From Streptomyces hokutonensis (lineage in GTDB: Bacteria; Actinomycetota; Actinomycetes; Streptomycetales; Streptomycetaceae), in NCBI RefSeq assembly GCF_000376565.1, contig NZ_BARG01000031.1, positions 124,001 to 188,000 on the forward strand: a stretch of 64,000 bases of DNA, in the 5' to 3' direction. The notes under the pieces are model-generated. The model did no database searches and was not told where the DNA came from. It worked only from the letters and a program-made list of their open reading frames with translations. The position numbers and the translations under genes are program-made. Positions 33,797 to 42,059 of this stretch are shown here, one piece after another. Each line of letters begins with the position of its first letter. Position 1 is the first letter of the stretch.

Positions 33797-34792
33797 ATGA
33801 GAGCGTTCGTCGTCACCAAGTACAAGGAGCCGCTGCAGGAGGCGGACGTCCCCGAGCCCACCGTGGGAGAGCACGACGTGCTGGTCCGGGTGGAGGCCGC
33901 CGGGCTGAACCCGCTGGATGAGAAGATCCGCGCCGGTGAGTTCAAGCAGGTCCTGCCCTACAAGCTGCCACTGATCCTGGGCAACGACGTCGCGGGCACC
34001 GTCATCGGTGTCGGGACGGCGGTTCGCGGCTTCAAGCCCGGGGACGAGGTCTACGCCCGGCCCCACCAGGACCGCATCGGCGCGTTCGCCGAGCGCATCG
34101 CCGTAGCGGAGGGTGACGTGGCGATCAAGCCCGCCTCGATCAGCATGGATGAGGCCGGCTCGCTGCCGCTGGTGGCGCTCACGGCGTGGCAGGCGCTGGT
34201 GGAGCGCGGGAGGGTGCGGCCCGGACAGAAGGTTCTCATCCACGCCGGCGCCGGCGGGGTCGGTTCGATCGCGATCCAGCTCGCCGCACACCTCGGGGCG
34301 CACGTCGCCACGACCGCCAGCGCATCCAACACGCACTTCGTGCGCGCGCTCGGCGCGGACACGGTGATCGATTACCGCACCCAGGACTTCGAGCAGCTCC
34401 TGACCGGCTACGACCTGGTGTTGGACAGCATCGGTGGGGAGACTCTCGAGAAGTCCCTGCGGGTGCTCAAGCCCGGCGGCAGGGCCATCGGGATCGCCGG
34501 CCCCCCGGACCCCGCGTTCGCCCGCGAGGCCGGCCTGAACCCGCTGCTGCGCCTGGCGGTCGCAGGCCTGAGCCGCAAGATCCGCAAGCAGGCCAAGAAG
34601 CTCGGCGTGACGTACGAGTTCCTGCTCATGCGCGCCAGCGGCGACCAGCTCCGCCAGATGACCACCCTCATCGACGAGGGCGTGGTGCGCCCGGTCGTGG
34701 GAAAGGTGGTCCGCTTCGACCAGACCCCGCAGGCGCTGCAGTCCCTGTCCCAGGGCGGCATCCGCGGCAAGGCCGTCATCGGCAACAGCTGA
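33797..34792 (+). CDS. Zinc-independent MDR NADP-dependent oxidoreductase, quinone-oxidoreductase type (331 aa)
   Basis: Medium-chain dehydrogenase/reductase of the quinone oxidoreductase group. N-terminal GroES-like domain (AFVVTKYKEPLQEADVPEP, LGNDVAGTVIGVGTAVRGFK) and a Rossmann domain with VLIHAGAGGVGSIAIQLA. DLVLDSIGGETLEKSLRVLK is typical of the family. No structural zinc cysteines are present. First gene of a four-gene plus-strand cluster (MDR, hydrolase, EthD-like, crotonase) controlled from the TetR-type operators upstream. Likely reduces an enone or quinone; substrate unknown. Confidence 0.92.
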   Translation: MRAFVVTKYKEPLQEADVPEPTVGEHDVLVRVEAAGLNPLDEKIRAGEFKQVLPYKLPLILGNDVAGTVIGVGTAVRGFKPGDEVYARPHQDRIGAFAERIAVAEGDVAIKPASISMDEAGSLPLVALTAWQALVERGRVRPGQKVLIHAGAGGVGSIAIQLAAHLGAHVATTASASNTHFVRALGADTVIDYRTQDFEQLLTGYDLVLDSIGGETLEKSLRVLKPGGRAIGIAGPPDPAFAREAGLNPLLRLAVAGLSRKIRKQAKKLGVTYEFLLMRASGDQLRQMTTLIDEGVVRPVVGKVVRFDQTPQALQSLSQGGIRGKAVIGNS

Positions 34793-34841
34793 CCCGCCGC
34801 AACCGCGACGGGCGACACAGAACAGACCAGGAGAATCCGTC

Positions 34842-35708
34842 ATGAGCAGCACAGGCACCCCGAACGAAGCTGTCATCACCTCCTACGCGAAGGCTCCGGC
34901 CCGCACCGTCAACGCCGGCGGCGTCACGTACGCCTACCGGGAGCTGGGACCGAAGGGCGGCATCCCCGTCGTCTTCTTCGTCCACCTCGCCGCGACCCTG
35001 GACAACTGGGACCCCCGCATCATCGATCCCATCGCGAAGGGCCGTCACGTCATCGCCTTCGACAACCGCGGTGTCGGAGCGTCCACCGGCCAGGTACCGG
35101 ACAGTGTCGAGGCGATGGCCGACGACGCCTACACCTTCGTCAAGGCGCTCGGGTACGACAAGATCGACGTCTTCTCGTTCTCCCTCGGCGGCATGGTCGC
35201 CCAGGCCCTGGTGGTCAAGCACCCCGAGCTCGTCCGCAAGCTGGTCCTCACCGGCACCGGACCCAAGGGCGGCAAGGACATGGACAAGGTCGCCAAAGTC
35301 ACCTACTACGACATCCTGCGCGCCACCCTGACCCGGTCGGACCCCAAGGAGTTCCTGTTCTTCAACCGCAACGCCACCGGCAAGCCGGCCGCGCGCGCGT
35401 TCGTCAACCGTCTCAAGGAGCGCACTGTCGACCGCGACGCGGAGATCAAGACCAAGGCGTTCCAGACGCAGCTGAAGGCGATCAAGAAGTGGGGGCGCTC
35501 CGCCCCCGACGACCTGTCGTCGATCACGCAGCCCACCCTGATCGCCAACGGCGACAACGACCGCATGGTGCCGTCGGTCCTGTCGGAGGACCTGCACCGG
35601 CGCATCAAGGGCAGCGAGCTGATCATCTACCCCGACTCCGGGCACGGCGGCATCTTCCAGTACCACCAGGAATTCGCCCCCGTGGCGGTCGAGTTCCTCG
35701 CCCGATGA
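34842..35708 (+). CDS. Alpha/beta hydrolase (288 aa)
   Basis: Canonical alpha/beta hydrolase. The nucleophile Ser is in DVFSFSLGGMVAQAL, the strand-turn FDNRGVGASTGQVPDSVE precedes it, the acid Asp in PTLIANGDNDRMVPS and the base His in YPDSGHGGIFQYHQEF. It begins 49 bases after the oxidoreductase stop with CAGGAG upstream, so same operon. The family includes lactonases, haloperoxidase-like enzymes and C-C hydrolases; the position in a TetR-controlled catabolic-looking cassette suggests a detoxification or degradation step. Confidence 0.9.
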   Translation: MSSTGTPNEAVITSYAKAPARTVNAGGVTYAYRELGPKGGIPVVFFVHLAATLDNWDPRIIDPIAKGRHVIAFDNRGVGASTGQVPDSVEAMADDAYTFVKALGYDKIDVFSFSLGGMVAQALVVKHPELVRKLVLTGTGPKGGKDMDKVAKVTYYDILRATLTRSDPKEFLFFNRNATGKPAARAFVNRLKERTVDRDAEIKTKAFQTQLKAIKKWGRSAPDDLSSITQPTLIANGDNDRMVPSVLSEDLHRRIKGSELIIYPDSGHGGIFQYHQEFAPVAVEFLAR

Positions 35709-35740
35709 CCACCGCCTGACCTGGAAAAAAGGGCGACATC

Positions 35741-36547
35741 ATGAGTACGTCACCGGCCGTCGCACCCCTTGTGGTGAAGAAGCCTCTCACCTCCTCGATC
35801 CTGCTGTGGGTGCGGACCGATCAGCCCCGCCAGACCGGCATGGACCACTGGAAGGGACCGCACTCGGGGATCATCTCCGCCACCCCGGGCCTTGAGGAGT
35901 ACCGGCAGATCCACCTCGCCGAGGACAACCCGGGCCGGTGGCCGGCCACCGACGGGGTCCAGACCACGATCCCCGCCGACCGGAAGATCGACGGCGTCGC
36001 AGAAGTCACCTTCCAGTCGGCGCTTGCACCGCTGAAAGGGCGCAAGCAGACGAAGCTGGCCTACGCCGACGAGATCAACGTGTTCCGCCGCACCCTGCTC
36101 TACGCCGGCCCGCCGAACTCATCCCGCTGGTACGACGTCGCAGGCCCCGGACAGCCGGTCGGTGCCCGCGCGCTGATCTACCTGCGCCGCAGAGACGAGG
36201 TCGGCGGCGGCGCCTTCCGGAAGTTCGTCAACGAGCAGCTCGCTTCCGCGCTCGCCGCCACCGGAGCGCTGAAGGAACTGCGCACGCAGACGTTCCTGCC
36301 CTGGATCGAAAAGCTCTGGGACACCCCGGACGTCGCCCACGACAACCCCCACGACCAGCGCTTCCACGCCTCCCTCAGCCTCGGGTTCACCGACACCGCA
36401 GCACGGGACGCCTTCTTCACCGGCAACGTGATCGAGGACCTGTCCGACCGGCTGGCATCGCAGGTCTCCGCGATCCACGCCTACGACGTAACCGCCGCCC
36501 TCACCTACGTCAAGAACGGCGAGATCCTCCCGCACTACGAGGAGTGA
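35741..36547 (+). CDS. EthD-like dimeric alpha/beta-barrel protein, function unknown (268 aa)
   Basis: Soluble protein that looks like two ferredoxin-like (dimeric alpha/beta barrel) halves: residues about 17-120 (SSILLWVRTDQPRQTGMDHW, GLEEYRQIHLAEDN, VAEVTFQSALAPL) and about 135-265 (ARALIYLRRRDEVGGGAFRK, DQRFHASLSLGFTDTAARDA). The WKGPHSGI segment recalls the H-x-P-motif region of EthD-type proteins. I do not recognise the exact family. It sits between hydrolase and crotonase genes, 32 bases after the former, with GGAAAAAAGGG before the ATG. It could be an accessory or small-molecule-binding enzyme. Confidence 0.8.
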   Translation: MSTSPAVAPLVVKKPLTSSILLWVRTDQPRQTGMDHWKGPHSGIISATPGLEEYRQIHLAEDNPGRWPATDGVQTTIPADRKIDGVAEVTFQSALAPLKGRKQTKLAYADEINVFRRTLLYAGPPNSSRWYDVAGPGQPVGARALIYLRRRDEVGGGAFRKFVNEQLASALAATGALKELRTQTFLPWIEKLWDTPDVAHDNPHDQRFHASLSLGFTDTAARDAFFTGNVIEDLSDRLASQVSAIHAYDVTAALTYVKNGEILPHYEE

Positions 36548-36559
36548 GCAGCGCGCAGA

Positions 36560-36613
36560 CGGGAAGCGGGACCGCCGGATCTGCTCGGCAGATCCATCCG
36601 CCCCGGCTTCCCG
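36560..36613 (+). other. Nested hairpin in the EthD-like/crotonase intergenic region
   Basis: The outer arms CGGGAAGC (36560-36567) and GCTTCCCG (36606-36613) enclose a perfect 8-bp stem, GGATCTGC-TCG-GCAGATCC (36577-36595). There is no following U tract. It may tune relative expression within the operon, act as an mRNA processing or stability element, or be a weak terminator. Confidence 0.5.
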
Positions 36614-36668
36614 GCCCTCTCCGCGCCCCTGTCGCCATCTGTTACCCACCACGCATCCGGAGCCAGCC

Positions 36669-37502
36669 ATGAGCGAGCAGCAGAGCACCATCCAGTACGA
36701 GCGCACCTCACCGCAGATCGCGAAGATCACCTTCGCCAACCCGCCCGTCAACCTCATCGTCGGCGAGACCGTCCTGCGCCTCATCGAGATCGTCACCGAA
36801 CTGGCCACCGACCCGGACATCCAGGTCGTGCTGTTCGACAGTGCCACCCCCGACTTCTTCTACAACCACTTCGACCTGGCCGCCGCCGCCGACTTCCCCG
36901 CCTCCGAGGACCCGGACGCGGTGCCGGCCTGGACGAATCTGGTCCTGGAACTGTCCAAAGCGCCGTACGTCACCATCGCGGCCATCCGGGGACGCACCCG
37001 CGGCGGCGGGAACGAGCTCGCCCTCGCCCTCGATCTGCGCTACGCCAGTCGTGAGAAGGCGATCTTCGGACAGCCCGAGGTCGGAAGCGGACTGCTGCCC
37101 GGCGGTGGCGGCAGCGAACGCCTCCCCCGGGCCATCGGACGCGACCGCGCCCTGGAAGCCATCCTCACCAGCGACGACTACGACGCCGACACCGCCGAAC
37201 GCTGGGGCTGGGTTACCCGCGCCCTCCCCGACAGCGAACTCGACGCCTTCGTCGGCACCGTCGCCGCCCGGCTCGCCTCGTTCGACCGCACCTCACTCGC
37301 CTCGGCCAAAGCCCAGATCAACCGGGCATCCCTGCCTCCGGACGCGGACCTGGTCGCCGCGTACGGCGAGTTCGCCCACTCCCTCACCCTCCCCGGTTTC
37401 CTCACCCGGGCCGCAGGCACGCAGGCCGTCGTCGAACAGGCCGGCATCGACTTCGAATACCGTCTCGGGCACTACATCGGCCTCGCCAACCAGCAACGCT
37501 GA
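36669..37502 (+). CDS. Enoyl-CoA hydratase/isomerase family protein (277 aa)
   Basis: Crotonase-fold protein. Oxyanion-hole segments are FDSATPDFFYNHFDLA and TIAAIRGRTRGGGNELALAL, and the catalytic Glu region is GQPEVGSGLLPGGGGSERL. The first oxyanion segment (FFYNHFDL) differs from the classic FxAGADI form, so it may not be a standard enoyl-CoA hydratase. Last gene of the MDR cassette; a strong terminator follows at 37513-37555. The N-terminus MSEQQSTIQYERTSPQIAKI is well placed at ATG 36669. Confidence 0.9.
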   Translation: MSEQQSTIQYERTSPQIAKITFANPPVNLIVGETVLRLIEIVTELATDPDIQVVLFDSATPDFFYNHFDLAAAADFPASEDPDAVPAWTNLVLELSKAPYVTIAAIRGRTRGGGNELALALDLRYASREKAIFGQPEVGSGLLPGGGGSERLPRAIGRDRALEAILTSDDYDADTAERWGWVTRALPDSELDAFVGTVAARLASFDRTSLASAKAQINRASLPPDADLVAAYGEFAHSLTLPGFLTRAAGTQAVVEQAGIDFEYRLGHYIGLANQQR

Positions 37503-37512
37503 CACCCATCGG

Positions 37513-37555
37513 AAAACGAGGACGGACGCAGCCGATGCCGCGTCCGTCCTCTTTT
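37513..37555 (+). terminator. Rho-independent terminator after the crotonase gene
   Basis: GAGGACGGACGC (37518-37529) pairs perfectly with GCGTCCGTCCTC (37540-37551) across a 10-base loop, preceded by AAAAC and followed by TTTT. A 12-bp GC stem with a U tract is an unusually classical terminator for this genus. It closes the four-gene cassette. Nothing else is seen between it and the SDR relic. Confidence 0.88.
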
Positions 37556-37753
37556 GCCGCGGGGCCCACCCGATTTCCGACGTCTTCGGCACCGTGGTCG
37601 GATCGGGCTGCCGCCGGACCGACCGCCGATGTCATCCACCGCTCGACGGCCGCGACGGCGCACCCCCTCTCGACACCGGCCGGCCAACCGTTCGAACGCC
37701 ATGGATCACGGGGGCCCGATGTGAAGAGATCACGTCGAGACCGAAGAGCAAGC

Positions 37754-38125
37754 TCAGACGTCCGTGCTGTGGAGGTCCGGGAAAAGTGCCTCGACCGGGC
37801 CGCTCAGAGCCGCCTTGACCCCCTTGGTCAACTCGTCGGCCAGGACCTCGTCTTCTCCGGCCTCGACGGCGTCGTAGACCGTCGTCACCCGCTGTGTCGG
37901 CAGCATCTTGGGTCCGTCGGCGTGCGCGGCCATATCGGTGTCGACGTAGCCCTTCTTGGCGGCGAGGATCGGTGCGAAGGCGCGGGCGAGGAAGACCGGT
38001 CCGAAGAAGTTCGTCTCCATGTTCGCCCGGATGTCCGCCTCGGTGACGTCCAGCAGGCTCGCGCTCGAGGGATGGCGCCCGGTGACGCCAAGGGTCAGGG
38101 GGACGATGCGTTCATCGTCCCAGAC
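37754..38125 (-). pseudogene. Decayed short-chain dehydrogenase/reductase with internal deletions
   Basis: The frame keeps recognisable SDR blocks in order: RIVPLTLGVTG, LLDVTEADIRANMETNFFGP with VFLARAFAPILAAKK, then GYVDTDMAAHADGPKMLPTQ and DEVLADELTKGVKAAL. The N-terminal glycine motif is absent. Sequence is missing between the first two blocks, and about 45 residues are missing between AAKK and GYVDTD, which removes the Ser-Tyr-x-x-x-Lys catalytic site. It cannot be an active enzyme. It is divergent from the second TetR gene and may once have been its target. Confidence 0.75.
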
Positions 38126-38219
38126 GCGGGGGTACGGGCGGTGGCGTCGACACGTCGCCCCGCGATGGGAGAATGAACGGAGCCACATTTGAGCCCACAC
38201 GCTATTGACTATCATCATA

Positions 38220-38231
38220 ACTGATTACAGT
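38220..38231. promoter_or_regulatory. Operator candidate upstream of the second tetR gene
   Basis: ACTG-ATTA-CAGT is a perfect inverted repeat inside an AT-rich patch (38205-38240) that stands out in this GC-rich DNA; outer bases extend the symmetry imperfectly (AT...AT). A TTGACT hexamer lies at 38205-38210. It is 28 bases upstream of the TetR start, fitting autoregulation. Confidence 0.45.
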
Positions 38232-38258
38232 CATAATCTACTCCTGGAGGACACGGCC

Positions 38259-38846
38259 ATGCCTGTCGGACGGCGCGAGCGGAACAAGCAGGAGAAATTC
38301 GACCGCATCGTCGTCGCCGCCAGTGAACTGTTCGCCGAACACGGCGTCGATGAGGTCACGACCCAGCAGATCGCCGACAAGGCCGACATCGGCACCGGAA
38401 CCCTGTTCCTTTACGCCAAGACCAAGGGCGAACTCCTCCTGCTCGTGCAGAACGCCAAGTACGTCGAAGCACTCGAGGAGGGCCGGGCGGACGCCGAGAC
38501 CGTCCCGGGCGTGCTGAATGCGGTGATGGCGATCGTCCGGCCGATCGTCGAGTGCAACCGCACCCAGATCGACAACGGACGTACCTACCTGCGAGAGATG
38601 GTCTTCGGCGACCCCGAGGAGCCCCGGCACGGCGCGGCACTCGCCATCGTCGCGCAGACCGAGGAGGCCATCGCCGCCGTGCTGCGCCGAGACGAGCGGG
38701 TCACAGAGGGTGACGCCGCGACACTGGCACACATCGTGTCCGCCGTGATGTTCCTCAGCATGGCGGCGAGCGTGAACATCGCCTTGAGTGTCGAGGAGAT
38801 CGTGCAGGACATCCGGGAGCAGGTTGACGTCCTGCTGCCTCGCTGA
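38259..38846 (+). CDS. TetR-family transcriptional regulator, paralogue of the one at 33 kb (195 aa)
   Basis: TetR repressor with N-terminal helix-turn-helix (GRRERNKQEKFDRIVVAASE, VTTQQIADKADIGTGTLFLY) and helical ligand domain. ATG at 38259 follows CTGGAGG. It is clearly related to the regulator at 33024-33647 along its length, so the two arose by duplication and now bracket the MDR cassette. Its divergent partner is the broken SDR gene, so it may have lost its local target or control the cassette or distant genes. Confidence 0.92.
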   Translation: MPVGRRERNKQEKFDRIVVAASELFAEHGVDEVTTQQIADKADIGTGTLFLYAKTKGELLLLVQNAKYVEALEEGRADAETVPGVLNAVMAIVRPIVECNRTQIDNGRTYLREMVFGDPEEPRHGAALAIVAQTEEAIAAVLRRDERVTEGDAATLAHIVSAVMFLSMAASVNIALSVEEIVQDIREQVDVLLPR

Positions 38847-39001
38847 CGCGCGACCCGTTCCGGCGTGGCCGGAGGGGTGGGGCGGGCGGCCGGAGGGCTA
38901 CCGCCACCGCGTGCTGCTGGGATTTCGGAGATCGCCTACCTACGTGGCGTCGAGTCCCTGTCGTGCAGCCGATAGTCCGTGGACAGCTGAACAGCGCATA
39001 G

Positions 39002-39241
39002 GTGCTCCTGTGGATGCGCCGGGTCCTCCGCGAGGACGGGCTCCTGCTGCTCGGCGTCCGGGACTACGACACGATCCGTGCCGCCCGCCCACGGTCCGCG
39101 CCTCCGCAGGTGGCGACGACCGCCCAAGGCCGCGCGGTCACCTTCCGGTTGTGGCACTGGCGCGAGGACGGCGAGCGCGGGGATCGGCTTCCACCAGCCC
39201 GTCCTCACGGCACGACGCACCTGACTGTCGGGAAAATCTGA
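39002..39241 (+). pseudogene. C-terminal fragment of a SAM-dependent methyltransferase
   Basis: The reading frame contains WMRRVLREDGLLLLGVRDYD and then TIRAARPRSAPPQVATTAQG and FRLWHWREDGE, matching the post-motif-III part of class I methyltransferases (RVLRPGG-L...VRDYD). The SAM-binding half is absent and the tail is frameshifted into unrelated sequence. No start signal is visible. The preceding 38847-39001 shows nothing else. It is a decayed relic next to the nitronate monooxygenase promoter. Confidence 0.5.
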
Positions 39242-39256
39242 CGGAGCATCAGAAAA
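39233..39256. promoter_or_regulatory. Palindromic operator upstream of the nitronate monooxygenase operon
   Basis: TCTGAC (39237-39242) and ATCAGA (39248-39253) form a spaced dyad inside A-rich flanks. The 24-base block is identical at 19 positions to the block at 49021-49044 before the FadD19/EchA19-like genes. It lies 40 bases before the ATG at 39296. A shared TetR-type regulator is inferred. Confidence 0.6.
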
Positions 39257-39295
39257 GGCCTTCCGTCGTCCGGAGGACTGCGGCATTCTGCGCCC

Positions 39296-40420
39296 ATGCA
39301 GACGGAGTTGAGCAAGAAACTGGGAATCGAGCACGCCATCTTCGGCTTCACGCCGTTCCCCGCCGTCGCCGCGGCCATCAGCCGGGCCGGCGGTTTCGGA
39401 GTGCTCGGCGCGGTCCGCTACACCGCCCCCGACGACCTCAAGCGCGACCTCGACTGGCTGGAGGCGCACGTCGAGGGGATGCCGTACGGCCTGGACGTCG
39501 TGATGCCGGCGAAGAAGGTGGAGGCTCCGAAAAATCAGATACTGACCGAGGCCGAGGTCGAGGCGATGATCCCGGAAGGGCACCGGCGGTTCGTCACCGA
39601 GACCCTGGCCAAGTACGGCGTGCCCGAACTCGCCGAGGGCGAGGCGTCCGGCTGGCGCATCACCGGGTGGATGGAACAGGTCGCCCGCAACCAGCTCGAC
39701 GTCGCCTTCGACTACCCGATCAAGCTGCTCGCCAACGCGCTGGGCTCCCCACCGGCCGACGTCGTCGCCCGCGCCCACGACCAGGACGTCCTGGTCGCCG
39801 CGCTCGCGGGTAGCGCCCGGCACGCCCGCAAGCACGCCGAGGGCGGCATCGACATCGTCGTGGCCCAGGGCTACGAGGCGGGCGGACACACCGGCGAGAT
39901 CGCGACCATGGTGCTCACGCCCGAAGTCGTCGACGCCGTCGACCCGTTGCCGGTGCTCGCCGCGGGCGGCATCGGCAGCGGACAGCAGGTGGCCGCCGCG
40001 CTCAGCCTCGGCGCCCAAGGCGTGTGGCTGGGCTCCATATGGCTGACCACCACGGAAGCCGACATGCACTCGGCCGGCGTGACCCGCAAACTGCTCGCCG
40101 CAGGCTCCGGCGACACCGTCCGCTCCCGCGCCCTGACCGGGAAACCGGCCCGCCAGCTGCGCACCGAGTGGACCGACGCCTGGGACGACCCGGACGGCCC
40201 GGGCACCCTCCCCATGCCGCTCCAGGGCCTGCTCGTCGCCGAGGCCGTCTCGCGCATCCAGAAGTACGAGATCGAACCACTGCTCGGCACCCCCGTCGGC
40301 CAGATCGTCGGCCGTATGAACAGCGAACGCAGTGTCCAGGCCGTCTTCGACGACCTCACCCGCGGCTTCGAACACGCCGTCGACCGGATCAACCGCATCG
40401 CCGGAAGGAGCGGCCAGTGA
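39296..40420 (+). CDS. Nitronate monooxygenase-family flavoprotein (374 aa)
   Basis: FMN-dependent TIM-barrel enzyme of the nitronate monooxygenase (2-nitropropane dioxygenase) family. The substrate-end motif is AISRAGGFGVLGAVRYTAPD, the catalytic His region is VAQGYEAGGHTGE, and the FMN-phosphate site is VLAAGGIGSGQQVAAALSLG. The overall form resembles mycobacterial Rv1533-type members. Many such proteins act on CoA-linked or enoyl substrates instead of nitronates. Its stop overlaps the GTG of an acyl-CoA ligase (GTGA at 40417), so the two are translationally coupled, which favours a role in acyl-CoA metabolism. Confidence 0.9.
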   Translation: MQTELSKKLGIEHAIFGFTPFPAVAAAISRAGGFGVLGAVRYTAPDDLKRDLDWLEAHVEGMPYGLDVVMPAKKVEAPKNQILTEAEVEAMIPEGHRRFVTETLAKYGVPELAEGEASGWRITGWMEQVARNQLDVAFDYPIKLLANALGSPPADVVARAHDQDVLVAALAGSARHARKHAEGGIDIVVAQGYEAGGHTGEIATMVLTPEVVDAVDPLPVLAAGGIGSGQQVAAALSLGAQGVWLGSIWLTTTEADMHSAGVTRKLLAAGSGDTVRSRALTGKPARQLRTEWTDAWDDPDGPGTLPMPLQGLLVAEAVSRIQKYEIEPLLGTPVGQIVGRMNSERSVQAVFDDLTRGFEHAVDRINRIAGRSGQ

Positions 40421-41967
40421 GCACACCCCCCGCCGGCTTCTGGGCCCAGGCCGCCCAGAACCCCGACCGTACGGTTCTCATCGCGCCCGACGGCGAGGAG
40501 TGGACCGCAGGCCGCCTGCACGCCGCCGCCAACCAACTCGTCCACGGCCTGCGCGCCGCCGGACTCGAACGCGGCGACGCCTTCGCCGTCGTCCTGCCCA
40601 ACGGCGTCGAGTTCTTCACGGCCCATCTGGCCGCCACCCAGGCCGGGTTCTACCTCGTCCCCGTCAACCACCACTTCGTCGCACCGGAGATCGCCTGGAT
40701 CGTCGCCGACTCCGGCGCCAAGGTGCTCATCGCCCACGAGCGGTTCGCCGAACCCGTCCGCCAGGCCGCCGACGAGGCCGGCCTCCCCGCCACCCACCGG
40801 TACGCGGTCGGCACGGTCGAGGGCTTCCGGCCGTACCCCGAACTCCTCGACGGACAACCGGAGTCGGCGCCCGCGGACCGCACGCTCGGCTGGGTCATGA
40901 ACTACACCTCGGGCACCACCGGCCGCCCCCGCGGCATCCGCCGCCCGCTGCCGGGCAGGCCGCCCGAGTCGGCGTACCTCGGCGGCTTCCTCGGCATCTT
41001 CGGCATCAAGCCCTTCGACGACAACGTGCACCTGGTCTGCTCGCCGCTTTACCACACGGCCGTCCTCCAGTTCGCGGGCGCGAGCCTGCACATAGGGCAC
41101 CGCCTGGTCCTGATGGACAAGTGGAGCCCGGAGGAGATGCTCCGCCTCATCGACCGTGAGAAGTGCACCCACACCCATATGGTCCCGACCCAGTTCCACC
41201 GCCTCCTCGCCCTCCCCGAGGACATCCGGGCGCGCTACGACGTCTCGTCCATGCGGCACGCGATCCACGGCGCCGCCCCGTGCCCCGACCATGTGAAGCG
41301 GGCCATGATCGAGTGGTGGGGCGACTGCGTGGAGGAGTACTACGCGGCCAGCGAGGGCGGTGGTGCCTTCGCGACCGCCGAGGACTGGCTGAAGAAGCCC
41401 GGCACGGTCGGCAAGGCCTGGCCCATCAGCGAACTCGCGGTCTTCGACGACGACGGCAACCGGCTCCCGCCCGGTGAACTCGGCACCGTCTACATGAAGA
41501 TGAGCACCGGCGGCTTCGCCTACCACAAGGACGAGGCCAAGACGAAGAAGAACCGCATCGGCGACTTCTTCACCGTGGGCGACCTCGGCTACCTCGACGA
41601 GGACGGCTATCTCTTCCTCCGCGACCGCAAGATCGACATGATCATCTCGGGCGGCGTCAACATCTACCCGGCCGAGATCGAGTCCGCACTCCTCGCCCAC
41701 CCCGCCGTCGCCGACGCCGCGGCCTTCGGCATCCCGCACGACGACTGGGGCGAGGAGGTCAAGGCCGTCGTGGAACCGGCCCCCGGCCACGAACCCGGAC
41801 CCGCCCTCGCCACCGCCCTCCTCGGCCACTGCGCCGAGCAACTCGCCGGCTACAAGCGGCCCAAGAGCATCGACTTCATCACCGAGATGCCCCGCGACCC
41901 CAACGGCAAGCTGTACAAGCGGCGGCTGCGCGATCCGTACTGGGAGGGGCACACGCGGCCCATGTGA
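40417..41967 (+). CDS. Acyl-CoA synthetase, FadD type (516 aa)
   Basis: ANL-superfamily acid-CoA ligase. Phosphate-binding P-loop MNYTSGTTGRPRGIRR, A5-type motif YYAASEGGG, A7 (FFTVGDLGYLDEDGYLFLRD), hinge and A8 (DRKIDMIISGGVNIYPAEIE), and catalytic Lys in DPNGKLYKRRL. No carrier domain is present, so it is a free-standing ligase, not part of a peptide synthetase. GTG start at 40417 follows GGAAGGAG and overlaps the monooxygenase stop. Probably activates a carboxylic acid for beta-oxidation-like degradation. Confidence 0.93.
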   Translation: MSTPPAGFWAQAAQNPDRTVLIAPDGEEWTAGRLHAAANQLVHGLRAAGLERGDAFAVVLPNGVEFFTAHLAATQAGFYLVPVNHHFVAPEIAWIVADSGAKVLIAHERFAEPVRQAADEAGLPATHRYAVGTVEGFRPYPELLDGQPESAPADRTLGWVMNYTSGTTGRPRGIRRPLPGRPPESAYLGGFLGIFGIKPFDDNVHLVCSPLYHTAVLQFAGASLHIGHRLVLMDKWSPEEMLRLIDREKCTHTHMVPTQFHRLLALPEDIRARYDVSSMRHAIHGAAPCPDHVKRAMIEWWGDCVEEYYAASEGGGAFATAEDWLKKPGTVGKAWPISELAVFDDDGNRLPPGELGTVYMKMSTGGFAYHKDEAKTKKNRIGDFFTVGDLGYLDEDGYLFLRDRKIDMIISGGVNIYPAEIESALLAHPAVADAAAFGIPHDDWGEEVKAVVEPAPGHEPGPALATALLGHCAEQLAGYKRPKSIDFITEMPRDPNGKLYKRRLRDPYWEGHTRPM

Positions 41968-42059
41968 GTGCGGCCCGTGTGGGCCCGGCACATGTGGGCC
42001 GGGCCCACCTCGACCACCCGGCTTGACCCGCCCGGGCCCCGGCCCGAGGATCATGTGTC

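Noticed and set aside
37754..38218. Functional short-chain dehydrogenase
   Set aside because: The glycine-rich cofactor motif and the Ser-Tyr-Lys catalytic segment are missing through deletions.
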